Below are positions 52,162 through 61,707 of a stretch of 64,000 nucleotides of DNA, in pieces. Numbering within the stretch: the first letter of the stretch is position 1; every line of letters starts with the position of its first letter. The stretch spans positions 62,001 through 126,000 of the forward strand of contig NZ_WWCK01000005.1 of assembly GCF_009857435.1 (NCBI RefSeq). The letters run 5' to 3'. The stretch comes from Duganella rivi (GTDB lineage: Bacteria; Pseudomonadota; Gammaproteobacteria; Burkholderiales; Burkholderiaceae_D). Both the position numbers and the translations under genes were made by a program. The notes below the pieces were generated by a model. It searched no databases and was not told the DNA's origin. It saw only the letters and a list, made by a program, of their open reading frames with translations.

Positions 52162-53544
52162 ATGGTGTTCAGCTCCGTCACGTTTTTGTTTTACTTTTTA
52201 CCCGCATTCCTGCTGCTCTACTACCTCCTGCCGTGGAAGAATGGCGTCCTGCTGATCGCCAGTCTGGTGTTCTATGCGTGGGGGGAACCGCGCTTCCTGC
52301 CCCTGCTGATGGCGTCCGCGCTGCTGAACTATGGTTTCGGCCTGGTGATCGCGCGCGCGGGGCAGCATCGCAAGCTGGCCCTCGGCGTGGGCGTGACCGC
52401 CAATCTGGCCATGCTGGGCTACTTCAAATACGCAGGCTTCTTCACCACGCTGGTCAATCAAGCGCTGGATCAGCATTTGGCGGTGCCGGCCATCGTGCTG
52501 CCTCTGGGGATTTCCTTCTTCGTGTTCCAGGGCCTGTCCTATCTCGTGGACGTGTATCGCGGCGACGTCGATCCGCAGAAAAGCTTCTGGACCTTCGCCA
52601 CGTACAAGGCCATGTTCCCACAGCTGATTGCCGGCCCTATCGTGCGCTATCGCCAAGTGGCGGCCGATATGGTTGAACGCCATGTGACGGCCGACCGCAT
52701 CTGGATCGGCTTCCGCTACTTCGTTATCGGCCTCGCGCAGAAGGTGCTGATTGCGAACACCGTCGGAGAAGCGGCCGACCACCTGTTCAACGCCGGTCCG
52801 GCGCAACTGAACACGGCTTCCGCGTGGCTGGCCGTGGCCTGCTACAGCATCCAGATTCTGTATGACTTTGCCGGCTACTCCAACATGGCCATCGGCATCG
52901 GCCATATGATCGGCTTTACCTATCCGCCTAACTTCAACCATCCCTACAGCGCGGTGTCGGTGACGGAGTTCTGGCGCCGCTGGCATATCAGCTTATCGAG
53001 CTGGTTCCGCGACTACCTCTACATCCCGCTGGGCGGCAATCGCCTCGGTGCCTTCCGCACCTACTTGAATCTGACCTTTGTGTTCCTGCTGTGCGGCTTG
53101 TGGCACGGTGCTGCACCGACCTTCATCGTGTGGGGCATGTGGCACGGCGTGCTGCTGGTGCTGGAGCGCGCGGGATTAGGCAACGTACTGGCGCGCCTGC
53201 CGCGCAGCGTCGCACAGTGCTACACGCTGCTGATGGTGATGCTGGGCTGGGTGTGGTTCCGTGCCGCCGACCTGCAGACTGCCTTGCAAATGCTGGAGAC
53301 CATGTTCACGCCGTCCACCGGCGGCGCTGCGCCGCACGTGTGGCGAATCGATATCGGCCCGGCGCAATGGACCGCGCTGCTGATCGGCGCTGCACTGGCC
53401 TTGTGGCGCCGGCCAGCATCGCCGGCAGGCGTTGAACGCCGCGCGCTACCACTGCAAATGGCGCTTGCGCTGGCCGCCTTCGTGCTGTGCGGCGCCAGCC
53501 TCGCTGCCGGCACTTACAACCCATTCATCTATTTCCGCTTCTGA
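52162..53544 (+). CDS. MBOAT-family O-acyltransferase (AlgI-like)
   Basis: A 460-aa polytopic membrane acyltransferase. MVFSSVTFLFYFLPAFLLLYY is the typical AlgI-family start; the MBOAT core includes DFAGYSNMAIGIGHMIGF, NHPYSAVSVTEFWRRWHISLSSW and LCGLWHGAAPTF, where the His is the catalytic residue. It moves acetyl groups across the membrane for transfer to a cell-surface glycan. AAGAAGG lies upstream of ATG 52162, which is preferred over the longer frame at 52135. The partner gene overlaps its stop by one base (TGATG). No alginate or cellulose synthase genes are nearby. Confidence 0.92.
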   Translation: MVFSSVTFLFYFLPAFLLLYYLLPWKNGVLLIASLVFYAWGEPRFLPLLMASALLNYGFGLVIARAGQHRKLALGVGVTANLAMLGYFKYAGFFTTLVNQALDQHLAVPAIVLPLGISFFVFQGLSYLVDVYRGDVDPQKSFWTFATYKAMFPQLIAGPIVRYRQVAADMVERHVTADRIWIGFRYFVIGLAQKVLIANTVGEAADHLFNAGPAQLNTASAWLAVACYSIQILYDFAGYSNMAIGIGHMIGFTYPPNFNHPYSAVSVTEFWRRWHISLSSWFRDYLYIPLGGNRLGAFRTYLNLTFVFLLCGLWHGAAPTFIVWGMWHGVLLVLERAGLGNVLARLPRSVAQCYTLLMVMLGWVWFRAADLQTALQMLETMFTPSTGGAAPHVWRIDIGPAQWTALLIGAALALWRRPASPAGVERRALPLQMALALAAFVLCGASLAAGTYNPFIYFRF

Positions 53545-54746
53545 TGACCAAGCCAACGTCCTCCCGCCGCACGATTGCGGCCAAGCTGCTGCTGGTCGCG
53601 CTGTTCGGCATCCCGGCCGTACTTTATCTGCCGCGCGCCTCCGACAAGGGGCCGAACGAGAACCGCCACCTGGCGCCGTGGCCCAAGCTGCCCGACAGCG
53701 TGGCCGCCCTGCCAGTGTTCAACGCGCAGATCGACGCATGGGTCAACGATCACTTCGGCCTGCGCGATCAACTGGTAGTGCTCAACACGCGCCTGCGCTA
53801 CGCGCTGTTCCGCCAATTCCCTACGCACCAAATCATCGAAGGCAAGGAGGGTCGGCTGTTCCTGTCGACCTATCAGCCGCAGGAACCGCCGTACAGCGGC
53901 ATCTTGTCGATCTGCGGCTATGGCAATTCCTATGCGCCGCTGCTGGAGCGCGACATTAACCGCCTGGTGGAAGTCACGCAGCGCGAAGGCATCAACGCGC
54001 GCCTGCTGGTGGTGCCTTCGTCGCCGGTGGTGAATACGCGTCAGCTGCCAAGCTGGGTGGCGCGGCTGTGCAACACCACCTCGCCGCTGATGCAGCAAGT
54101 GCTGGCGTCACCGACACTGTCGCCGCAAGCGCGCGACAAAATCTACTACCCGCTCAACGAAATGCGGCAAGCCGCCGCTGAAGAGGAACTGTTCCCGCGT
54201 ACCTTCTTCCACTGGGCGGGACGCGGCCCGCGGCTGGTGTCGGATTGGACCGAGCAGCGTTTCTGGGGCATGCAGCCGCAGCAAGCCACGCCTTACGTGA
54301 GCGAGCGCCAAGTCAAGCCATCCGACGTGGGCCAGGTATTCCGCGGCCTTGAAAAGCCAAGCCAAGTGGAAGTCATGAACACCGGCGCTTCCGGCATCGA
54401 AATGTGCGAGAGCCCGGCCTGCTTCGGCGAAGCGCTGCAGCCGGCACTGTCCAAGGTCGGAGAAGTGAGCCGCTATCGCAACCCGAAAGCGCCGCGCGGC
54501 CGATTGGTGCTGATCTCCGACTCCTTCGGCCTGCCGGCAGCGATCTGGTTTGCGCGCTACTACAAGGAAGTCGCTCACATCGGCACCAACAGCATCGAAC
54601 AACTGAATCCGGCAGAGCTGGAACAGCTGCGCCACCTGGTCTTCGACGGCCGCGCCACCGACGACGTGCTAGTGCTCTACCACGACGGCACCGCCCAGGC
54701 CCGCCGCATCAGCAAGGACTTCAAGGCCCTGCTACCGGGATTTTGA
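53544..54746 (+). CDS. AlgJ/AlgX-like SGNH O-acetyltransferase partner
   Basis: A 400-aa protein with a signal anchor (KLLLVALFGIPAVLYL) and a periplasmic SGNH-like domain: ENRHLAPWPKLP and DAWVNDHFGLRDQLV near the N-terminus are typical of AlgJ/AlgX/DHHW proteins, and LISDSFG near 330 holds the likely Ser nucleophile. It would pass the acetyl group from the MBOAT protein to a polysaccharide. Its ATG overlaps the MBOAT stop by one base. A strong terminator follows the stop. The polymer acetylated is unknown. Confidence 0.87.
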   Translation: MTKPTSSRRTIAAKLLLVALFGIPAVLYLPRASDKGPNENRHLAPWPKLPDSVAALPVFNAQIDAWVNDHFGLRDQLVVLNTRLRYALFRQFPTHQIIEGKEGRLFLSTYQPQEPPYSGILSICGYGNSYAPLLERDINRLVEVTQREGINARLLVVPSSPVVNTRQLPSWVARLCNTTSPLMQQVLASPTLSPQARDKIYYPLNEMRQAAAEEELFPRTFFHWAGRGPRLVSDWTEQRFWGMQPQQATPYVSERQVKPSDVGQVFRGLEKPSQVEVMNTGASGIEMCESPACFGEALQPALSKVGEVSRYRNPKAPRGRLVLISDSFGLPAAIWFARYYKEVAHIGTNSIEQLNPAELEQLRHLVFDGRATDDVLVLYHDGTAQARRISKDFKALLPGF

Positions 54747-54749
54747 GAT

Positions 54750-54798
54750 AAAAAAAACGACGCCCAGTGAACTGAAGTTCACCAGGCGTCGTTTTTTT
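54750..54798. terminator. Bidirectional Rho-independent terminator
   Basis: ACGACGCC (54757-54764) pairs with GGCGTCGT (54785-54792) and GTGAAC (54767-54772) with GTTCAC (54777-54782), flanked by an A run on the left and a T run on the right. It terminates the MBOAT operon on the plus strand and edd-eda on the minus strand. Confidence 0.9.
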
Positions 54799-54809
54799 GT
54801 TGGCGACGA

Positions 54810-55436
54810 TTAAACCCGCAGGCTGGCTGCAGCGCGGGCGATCTCGGTGATCTTGTCCCATTCGCCGGCGGCCATCAGGTCTTTTGGCGTCAGCCACGAG
54901 CCGCCGACGCAGGCCACGTTCTTCAGCTTCAGGAACTGCGGCGCGGTCTCTTGCGAGATGCCGCCGGTTGGGCAGAAGGTGACGTCCGGCAGCGGGCCGC
55001 CGATGCCGTTCAACATGCCGACGCCGCCCGCAGGCACCGCCGGGAACAGTTTCAGCTGCTTGAAGCCGTGCTCGCGCGCGGCCATCACTTCCGACGGCGT
55101 CATCACGCCCGGCAGCAGCGGCAAGCCGCTGCTCTTGGCGGCGGCGATCAGCGCCGGGGTCAGGCCCGGCGACACGCCAAACACTGCGCCCGCATCGCGT
55201 GCAGCGGCAAATTCTTCCGGCTGCGTCAGCGTGCCGACGCCGACGATGGCGCCTTCCACTTCCGACATGGCCTTGATCGCGCCCAAGCCGTGCTGGGTGC
55301 GCAGGGTGACTTCCAGCACGCGAATGCCGCCGGCCACCAGCGCTTTCGCCAGCGGGACTGCATGTTCAGGGTCGTCAATCGCGATCACAGGGATCACGGC
55401 CGAAGTACGCATAATGTCGAGCAGAGACAGGGTCAT
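54810..55436 (-). CDS. eda: KDPG aldolase (2-dehydro-3-deoxyphosphogluconate aldolase)
   Basis: A 208-aa class I aldolase cleaving KDPG to pyruvate and glyceraldehyde-3-phosphate. Catalytic Glu is in LEVTLRT (E42) and the Schiff-base Lys in KLFPA (K129); GVGTL and FCPTGGI complete the barrel. ATG 55436 is 1 bp after the edd stop; the longer frame upstream lies in edd. Second gene of the edd-eda operon, controlled by the HexR-like box upstream of edd and ended by the terminator at 54750-54798. Confidence 0.97.
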   Translation of the reverse strand: MTLSLLDIMRTSAVIPVIAIDDPEHAVPLAKALVAGGIRVLEVTLRTQHGLGAIKAMSEVEGAIVGVGTLTQPEEFAAARDAGAVFGVSPGLTPALIAAAKSSGLPLLPGVMTPSEVMAAREHGFKQLKLFPAVPAGGVGMLNGIGGPLPDVTFCPTGGISQETAPQFLKLKNVACVGGSWLTPKDLMAAGEWDKITEIARAAASLRV

Positions 55437-55437
55437 A

Positions 55438-57363
55438 TCAGGCTTCTTTCTTGGTCGAGAAATCTTCGTCGGAACCCGGCACGGTATTACCGACCGGATC
55501 TTTGTCATGCAGGCCTACCGTGGTGGCGATCGGCGACGGCAGCGGGAAGGTGGTGGCGCCCTTCTCTGCTTCGCATACGCTGTTGCGGAACATGGAGAAC
55601 AGTTCGCGGCCCATGCCCACCTGGTTCACCGACATGTCGGCGCTGGCCATCGAGCGCGCGTGCCAGACAGCGGAATCGACCAGCGCCTCCAGCGTGCCGG
55701 TTTCGGCGCAGACTTTGATGATGTCGCCATCGCGCACCAGGCCCAGTGGGCCGCCGGCCAGAATCTCCGGCGATACGTGGATCGCCGCCGGCACTTTGCC
55801 CGATGCGCCCGACATACGGCCATCGGTCACCAGTGCCACTTTGCGGCCGGCGTCTTGCAGGTTGGCCAGCGCTGGGGTCAGCGCGTGCAGTTCCGGCATG
55901 CCGTTGGCGCGTGGGCCCTGGAAGCGGATCACGGCCACGAAGTCGCGATCCAGCTGGCCGGCTTTGTACGCATCCATGAAATCTTCCTGCGAATTGAATA
56001 CCAGCGCCGGTGCTTCCACCGTGCGGTGCTGCGGCTTCACGGCCGACACCTTCATCACGGCGCGGCCCAGGTTACCCTGCACCAGCACCATGCCGCCGTC
56101 CGGCGAGAATGGATTGTCGTGCTTGCGCAGCACTTTCTCGTCGCCCGATTCAGCTGGCGATGGCTTGAACACCACGCCTTTGCCGTCTTCACCGAGGAAC
56201 GGTTCGGCGCAGTGCTTGCTCAGGCCTTTGCCCAGGATGGTGGTGACGTCTTCGTGCAGCAGGCCAGCAGCCAGCAGTTCGCGGATCACGAAACCGGTGC
56301 TGCCGGCAGCGTGGAAGTGATTCACGTCCGCTTCGCCGTTTGGATAGATGCGGCACAGCAGCGGCACGACTTTCGACAGCTCGTCGAAGTCGTTCCAGTC
56401 GATGACGATACCGGCCGCCTTGGCGATGGCCGGCAGGTGCAGCGTGTGGTTGGTCGAACCGCCGGTCGCCAGCAGCGCGACGATGGCGTTGACGATGGCT
56501 TTCTCGTCGACGATATGGCCGACCGGGATGTATTCGCTGCCTTGATCGCTGATCACGGCGGCGCGCTGCGCCGAAGCCTTGGTCAGTTCATCGCGCAGCG
56601 GCGTATTCGGGGTGATGAAAGCGGCGCCTGGCAGGTGCAGGCCCATGACTTCCATCAGCATTTGATTCGAGTTGGCGGTGCCGTAGAAAGTACAGGTGCC
56701 GGCGCCGTGGTAGGACTGCGACTCGCCTTCCAGCAGTTCTGCGCGGCCGACTTTACCTTGCGCGTACAGCTGGCGGATCTTGGCTTTCTCGGAATTCGAC
56801 AAACCGGTGGTCATCGGGCCGGCCGGCACGAACACCGCAGGCAAATGACCGAAGTGCAGCGCGCCGATCAGCAGGCCCGGAACGATCTTGTCGCAGACGC
56901 CGAGGTAGACGGCCGAGTCGAACATATTGTGCGACAGCGCCACCGCAGCCGACATCGCGATCGCGTCACGCGAGAACAGCGACAATTCCATGCCCGGCTG
57001 GCCCTGCGTGACGCCGTCACACATGGCCGGGGTGCCGCCGGCGAATTGCGCCACCGCGCCCACTTCGCGCACCGCTTGCTTGATCAGTTCAGGATAGCGC
57101 TCGAACGGCTGGTGAGCGGACAGCATGTCGTTGTAGGCCGAGACAATCGCCACCGACGGCTTTTTCACCTCTTTCAGCACCAGCTTATCGTTGGCCGGGA
57201 AAGCAGCAAAGCCGTGCGCCAGATTGGTACAGGCCAAGGTGCCGCGCTGCGGGCCGCCTTTAACGCGGGCCGCTTCGAGATGGGCCAAATACGCACCGCG
57301 CGATGGTTTGCTACGCTGAATAATGCGGTTGGTGACGGTTTCTAGGACAGGATGCAACGCCAT
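55438..57363 (-). CDS. edd: Phosphogluconate dehydratase
   Basis: A 641-aa IlvD/Edd-family dehydratase turning 6-phosphogluconate into KDPG. The Fe-S and active-site signatures are [20 protein letters not shown] and [30 protein letters not shown] carries another cluster Cys. Length matches Edd rather than the shorter IlvD, and eda follows directly. AGGAACG precedes ATG 57363. A HexR-like box lies 26-40 bp upstream of the start. Confidence 0.97.
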   Translation of the reverse strand: MALHPVLETVTNRIIQRSKPSRGAYLAHLEAARVKGGPQRGTLACTNLAHGFAAFPANDKLVLKEVKKPSVAIVSAYNDMLSAHQPFERYPELIKQAVREVGAVAQFAGGTPAMCDGVTQGQPGMELSLFSRDAIAMSAAVALSHNMFDSAVYLGVCDKIVPGLLIGALHFGHLPAVFVPAGPMTTGLSNSEKAKIRQLYAQGKVGRAELLEGESQSYHGAGTCTFYGTANSNQMLMEVMGLHLPGAAFITPNTPLRDELTKASAQRAAVISDQGSEYIPVGHIVDEKAIVNAIVALLATGGSTNHTLHLPAIAKAAGIVIDWNDFDELSKVVPLLCRIYPNGEADVNHFHAAGSTGFVIRELLAAGLLHEDVTTILGKGLSKHCAEPFLGEDGKGVVFKPSPAESGDEKVLRKHDNPFSPDGGMVLVQGNLGRAVMKVSAVKPQHRTVEAPALVFNSQEDFMDAYKAGQLDRDFVAVIRFQGPRANGMPELHALTPALANLQDAGRKVALVTDGRMSGASGKVPAAIHVSPEILAGGPLGLVRDGDIIKVCAETGTLEALVDSAVWHARSMASADMSVNQVGMGRELFSMFRNSVCEAEKGATTFPLPSPIATTVGLHDKDPVGNTVPGSDEDFSTKKEA

Positions 57364-57388
57364 GATCGTTCCTTATGAATGGATTCCG

Positions 57389-57403
57389 TGAAATTTTACT
57401 ACA
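57389..57403 (-). promoter_or_regulatory. HexR-like box (edd-eda)
   Basis: On the minus strand the sequence is TGTAGTAAAATTTCA, closely related to the boxes before pgi and zwf. It is 26 bp upstream of the edd ATG, a position suited to repression. HexR proteins release DNA on binding KDPG. Confidence 0.7.
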
Positions 57404-57516
57404 AAATCTCCAAACCGACTGGCTTTTCTTAGCTAAGGCTGGCTTGCGCTGGCACCAAGCAACACGGCTACACCCGCCATCGAAAGGCAGAATTTTTGCG
57501 GGAGAACCGGCCAGAC

Positions 57517-57531
57517 CGTAGTGAATTTACC
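57517..57531 (+). promoter_or_regulatory. HexR-like box (pgi)
   Basis: CGTAGTGAATTTACC, sharing the GTAGT-x-AATTT core with the edd and zwf boxes. It lies 47 bp upstream of the pgi ATG in the divergent edd-pgi region. Confidence 0.6.
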
Positions 57532-57578
57532 TGATTTTCCTGTATCATTCGGCCATCCCCTCCCTACCTACCAACATT

Positions 57579-59231
57579 ATGCGCCAGCCTGCACTCACTA
57601 CTACCGCGAGCTTCAAAGCCCTTGAATCCCACGCTGCCGAGGCCAAAAACTGGCAACTGCGCCAGCTGTTTGCCGCCGACGCCCAGCGCTTCCCGAAACT
57701 GACGGTCGATGCGGCCGGCCTGTTCCTCGATTACTCCAAGAACCGCCTGGACGCCACCACGGTCGGCCTGCTGCTGGATCTGGCCCGCGAACGCGGCGTG
57801 GAACGCCAGCGCGACGCCATGCTGAGCGGCGCGAAGATCAATCTTACCGAACAACGCGCCGTGTTGCACACCGCGCTGCGTATGCCGCGCGGCAAAGCGC
57901 TGGTGGTGGACGGCCAGGACGTCAACGCCGACGTGCACGCGGTGCTGGATCACGTGAAAGAATTCACCGACCGCGTACGCAGCGGCCAGTGGCTGGGCTA
58001 CAGCGGCAAGCCGATTACCGACATCGTCAACGTCGGCATCGGCGGCTCGGATCTCGGCCCGAAAATGGCGGTGCTGGCACTGCGCTCGTACGCCCATCCA
58101 CGCCTGAAGATGCACTTCGTGTCCAACGTGGACGGCCACGATATGGACGCCGCGCTGGCGCAGGTCGACCCTGAGACCACGCTGTTCATCATCGCCTCCA
58201 AGACCTTCACCACCGCCGAGACCATGCTGAATGCGGGCACCGCGCGCACCTGGTTCCTCGCAAACGGCGGCACTCAGGAAAATCTGGCCAAGCACTTCGT
58301 GGCCGTATCGACCAACACCAAGGCGGTGGCGGCATTCGGCATCGATACCGCCAATATGTTCCCGTTCTGGGACTGGGTCGGCGGCCGCTACTCGGTGTGG
58401 TCGGCGATTGGCTTGTCGGTGGCGCTGGCAGTGGGCTTCGGCTACTTCAGCGACTTCCTCGCCGGCGCGCACGCCATGGATGAACATTTCCGCGAAGCGC
58501 CGCTGGAGCAGAACATGCCGGTGCTGCTGGCCATGGTCGGCTTCTGGAATCGCCAATTCCTGAATGCTGGCTCGCTGTCGATCGCGCCGTATCACCAGGA
58601 TTTGAACCGCTTCCCGGCCTACCTGCAACAGCTGGACATGGAGTCGAACGGCAAGCGCATCACCCGTAGCGGTGGCGAAGTCGATACCGTCACCTGCCCG
58701 GTGGTGTGGGGCGAATGCGGCACCAATGCGCAGCACGCGTACTTCCAGTTGCTGCACCAAGGTACGGACGTGACGCCAATTGATTTCATCGCCGCGCTGC
58801 GCGCGACCCACGATCTGGCAGGCCATCACGATGCACTGCTGGCGAACTGCTTCGCGCAATCGGAGGCTTTCATGACCGGCAAGACTGCCGATGAAGTGCG
58901 TGCTGATTTGGCAGGCTCGAATCTGAGCGCGGAGGAAATCGAAGCGCTGGTGCCGCACAAGACTTTCCCGGGCAACCGCCCTTCCAACACCATCCTGATG
59001 GATCAATTGACGCCGGGCGCGCTGGGCGCCTTGATCGCGCTGTACGAGCACAAGACCTTCGTGCAAGGCGTGATCTGGGACGTGAACAGCTTCGACCAGT
59101 GGGGCGTGGAGCTGGGCAAGGTGCTGGCCAAGAATATTCAATCGGAGCTGACCGGCGAAGTGAAGCCGGAGCGTCACGATAGCTCGACCAACGGCTTGAT
59201 CTTCATGGCGAAAGCGGCGCAACACATATGA
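57579..59231 (+). CDS. pgi: Glucose-6-phosphate isomerase
   Basis: A 550-aa Pgi interconverting glucose-6-phosphate and fructose-6-phosphate. Signatures: GIGGSDLGPKMAVLAL, SNVDGHDM, the family signature around FDQWGVELGK near the C-terminus, and GGRYSVWSAIGL. Complete and normal length. ATG 57579 begins MRQPALTTTASFKAL. Its stop overlaps the SMP-30 ATG by four bases (ATGA). A HexR-like box lies upstream, so pgi belongs to the same control as edd and zwf; Entner-Doudoroff users need Pgi to recycle fructose-6-phosphate. Confidence 0.97.
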   Translation: MRQPALTTTASFKALESHAAEAKNWQLRQLFAADAQRFPKLTVDAAGLFLDYSKNRLDATTVGLLLDLARERGVERQRDAMLSGAKINLTEQRAVLHTALRMPRGKALVVDGQDVNADVHAVLDHVKEFTDRVRSGQWLGYSGKPITDIVNVGIGGSDLGPKMAVLALRSYAHPRLKMHFVSNVDGHDMDAALAQVDPETTLFIIASKTFTTAETMLNAGTARTWFLANGGTQENLAKHFVAVSTNTKAVAAFGIDTANMFPFWDWVGGRYSVWSAIGLSVALAVGFGYFSDFLAGAHAMDEHFREAPLEQNMPVLLAMVGFWNRQFLNAGSLSIAPYHQDLNRFPAYLQQLDMESNGKRITRSGGEVDTVTCPVVWGECGTNAQHAYFQLLHQGTDVTPIDFIAALRATHDLAGHHDALLANCFAQSEAFMTGKTADEVRADLAGSNLSAEEIEALVPHKTFPGNRPSNTILMDQLTPGALGALIALYEHKTFVQGVIWDVNSFDQWGVELGKVLAKNIQSELTGEVKPERHDSSTNGLIFMAKAAQHI

Positions 59232-60127
59232 GCATCTACGAAACCAAAGTAGCTTACGACGCAGTGATGCAAACGGGCGAATGCCCGCTGTGGCACCCGC
59301 AGGAGCAGGTGCTGTACTGGGTGGATATTCCTGCCTTCACTGTGCATCGCCTGGATCCTGCAAGCGGCGCGCATCGTTCGTGGAAGCTGGCGAGCGAGCC
59401 GGCTACCTTGGCGATCAGCGACAAGGGCGGACTGGTGGTGGCGATGCGCAGCGGCTTTGCGCACTTGGACACCAGCAGCGATGAAGTGAAGCTGACCGAG
59501 ATCGTGGCTGCGCCTTACGATCAATCGATCACGCGCTTTAACGATGGTCATGTTGATCCGGCGGGACGCTTCTGGGTAGGCACCATTTACGAGCCGCGCG
59601 ATAAGCCGGCGGCGGAGATGTATGTGCTGGAACAGGGCAAGCTGCGCAAGGCCTGGTCGGGCGGCATGACCAATTCGAATGGTTCGGGTTTCAGCCCGGA
59701 TCAGAAGTCGATGTATCACGCCGATACGGCGGCGCATCGCGTGACGAAGCTGGACTTTGATGCGGCGACTGGCGCGGTGGAGAATCAACGTTTGCTGCAT
59801 CAGTTCTCGATGGACAAGGAGAACAACTACGGCGGCCGTCCAGACGGCGCTGCGGTGGACAGCGAGGGCAACTACTGGGTGGCGATGTTTGAAGGTGCGC
59901 GGATTGCGAAGCTGTCGCCGTCGGGGGAGCTGCTGGGCGAGATCAAGCTGCCGGTGCGCTGCCCGACCATGCCGGCGTTTGGCGGGCCGGATTTGAAGAC
60001 CCTGTACGTCACCAGCGCCGGCGCGCGCCCGGCGCCGGAACTGGAGCAGTATCCGCTGAGCGGTAAGCTGCTGGCGATTCAGATGGATGTCGCCGGCCGC
60101 GAAGAGCCGGCGTACCGCAGCGCCTAA
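59228..60127 (+). CDS. SMP-30/gluconolactonase-family lactonase
   Basis: A 299-aa six-bladed beta-propeller lactonase. Metal/active-site residues align with SMP-30: E18 in TGECPLWHPQ, N105 in RFNDGHVDPAGRFW, N151 in TNSNGSGFSPD and D206 in GRPDGAAVDSEGNYWVA. It should hydrolyse a sugar lactone. ATG overlaps the pgi stop (ATGA), so it is in the pgi operon. Because no standard 6-phosphogluconolactonase gene is visible in this Entner-Doudoroff cluster, it may hydrolyse 6-phosphogluconolactone; gluconolactone or arabinolactone are alternatives. Confidence 0.9.
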   Translation: MSIYETKVAYDAVMQTGECPLWHPQEQVLYWVDIPAFTVHRLDPASGAHRSWKLASEPATLAISDKGGLVVAMRSGFAHLDTSSDEVKLTEIVAAPYDQSITRFNDGHVDPAGRFWVGTIYEPRDKPAAEMYVLEQGKLRKAWSGGMTNSNGSGFSPDQKSMYHADTAAHRVTKLDFDAATGAVENQRLLHQFSMDKENNYGGRPDGAAVDSEGNYWVAMFEGARIAKLSPSGELLGEIKLPVRCPTMPAFGGPDLKTLYVTSAGARPAPELEQYPLSGKLLAIQMDVAGREEPAYRSA

Positions 60128-60149
60128 CCCGCACTACGGTAAGAGGGGG

Positions 60150-60205
60150 CCACTCCGAAAGGAGTGGCGGGGCGCAGCCCCTCCCCTGCCCCTGGGTCAG
60201 ACCCC
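60150..60205. repeat. Cluster of short hairpins with REP-like core
   Basis: Three dyads follow one another: CCACTCC-GAAA-GGAGTGG (60150-60167), GGGGC-GCA-GCCCC (60169-60181), and GGGTC-A-GACCC (60194-60204). The last equals one arm of the repeat at 46529-46557, and both copies are followed by GTGCGGGTT. It separates convergent SMP-30 and chemoreceptor genes and may end transcription. Confidence 0.6.
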
Positions 60206-60225
60206 GCGACTGATCGCCGTGCGGG

Positions 60226-61707
60226 TTATAGCGCTCCCGCCAGTCGGCGGCGCGACTGCTGCGGGGCGAGGCTTTGGGTTTCACCCCGCGCCACCCCCAG
60301 CTTGAACGCCGACACCAGCGTCGTCAAATGCTGCGCCTCCTGCGCCAGCGCATCGGCTGCCGCCGCATCTTCCTCCACCAGCGCCGCATTCTGCTGCGTG
60401 CTCTCGTCAAACTCCACGATGGCGCTGTTGATGCGCTCTATGCCCTCATTCTGCTCCTGATTGGCATTGCTCATCTCACCCATGATGGCCGTCACGCGCT
60501 GCACGCTGTCCACCACTTCCAGCATGGTGGCGCCGGCTTCGTCCACCAGCCTGCTGCCGCCTTCCACCGTCTGCACGGTATTGCTGATCAACTCCTTGAT
60601 CTCCTTGGCCGCCGATGCCGAGCGATGCGCCAAACTCCGCACCTCCGACGCCACCACCGCAAAGCCCCGACCCTGCTCACCCGCGCGCGCCGCCTCCACC
60701 GCCGCATTCAGCGCCAGGATATTGGTCTGGAACGCAATCCCGTCAATCACGCTGATGATGTCCACGATCTGGCGCGAAGACGCATTAATCTCGCCCATGG
60801 TATCCACCACCTGCCGCACCGCTTCGCCGCCTTTCACCGCGATCTGCGATGCGCTCTGCGCCAGCTCATTAGCCTGGCGCGCACTCTCATTATTCTGCCG
60901 CACCGTCGCCGCAAGGCGCGACATCGACGATGCAGTCTGCTCAATGCTGCTGGCCTGGCGCTCGGTGCGGCGCGACAGCTCCGCATTGCCCTGGGCGATC
61001 TCGCCGGAAGCACCGGCAATCGTATGCGCGCCATCGCGCACCCCGGCGATGGTGTCGCGCATCGTCACCAACATCTCCACCAGCGAACGCGCCAGGCGGC
61101 TGCGCGGCTTGGCCTCGGTGGCCGACAAGTCGATGCGCCCCTCAATCGCCGCCAATGCAGAAACGATGCTTTCCAACTCGCTGGCCTGATTGGCAGCGCG
61201 GCGCAAAATGGTCGCAAGGAAGATCAGCACCGCCGACTCCACCACCACGTAGGCCGCGTGAATGAACACGGTCGACAGCTGCGGACGGGTAAAGCACATC
61301 ACGCCATAATTCCACTCTTGCAGGTAGTGGAAGCTCAGGTGATGCACGGCGATCACCCCTGCTGCCACCACGATCGGCTTCCAATCGCGATACGCCAGCA
61401 AGAACGCCAGGTACACGAAAATCCCGAAGTGCAGTTCGGTCAGGCCCGCACCCTGGTGGATGTTCAGGGCCGCAAACACCATCACACTCACCGCCACAAC
61501 ACAGCGCGTCAGCACCGAGCCGGGCGCGCTGAAATGCAGCGCGGTCGGAATCCCGGCCGCCAGCAGGCCGACCACCAGCGCCAGCATCCACGTATCATTG
61601 AGGCCGGCCAGCGCCAGCGAGAACAGTTGCAGCGCCCACAGGACGCACAGCATCATCTTGTCCGCCTGGACGGCAATCGCCTGCAAGGGATCGTATTTAT
61701 TTGTCAT
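60226..61707 (-). CDS. Methyl-accepting chemotaxis protein with multi-pass membrane domain
   Basis: A 493-aa chemoreceptor. Instead of a periplasmic sensor between two helices, the first ~185 residues form about six hydrophobic helices ([75 protein letters not shown]). The signalling domain is standard, with coiled coils and the hairpin [18 protein letters not shown] then [20 protein letters not shown] precedes ATG 61707. There is no C-terminal CheR-binding pentapeptide. The signal may be sensed in the membrane or through energy state. It lies between the pgi and zwf units. Confidence 0.93.
   Translation of the reverse strand: MTNKYDPLQAIAVQADKMMLCVLWALQLFSLALAGLNDTWMLALVVGLLAAGIPTALHFSAPGSVLTRCVVAVSVMVFAALNIHQGAGLTELHFGIFVYLAFLLAYRDWKPIVVAAGVIAVHHLSFHYLQEWNYGVMCFTRPQLSTVFIHAAYVVVESAVLIFLATILRRAANQASELESIVSALAAIEGRIDLSATEAKPRSRLARSLVEMLVTMRDTIAGVRDGAHTIAGASGEIAQGNAELSRRTERQASSIEQTASSMSRLAATVRQNNESARQANELAQSASQIAVKGGEAVRQVVDTMGEINASSRQIVDIISVIDGIAFQTNILALNAAVEAARAGEQGRGFAVVASEVRSLAHRSASAAKEIKELISNTVQTVEGGSRLVDEAGATMLEVVDSVQRVTAIMGEMSNANQEQNEGIERINSAIVEFDESTQQNAALVEEDAAAADALAQEAQHLTTLVSAFKLGVARGETQSLAPQQSRRRLAGAL

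Noticed and set aside
54847..57345. Plus-strand open frame of 832 codons opposite edd-eda
   Set aside because: It spans two well-defined minus-strand genes with full catalytic motifs and shows no family of its own.
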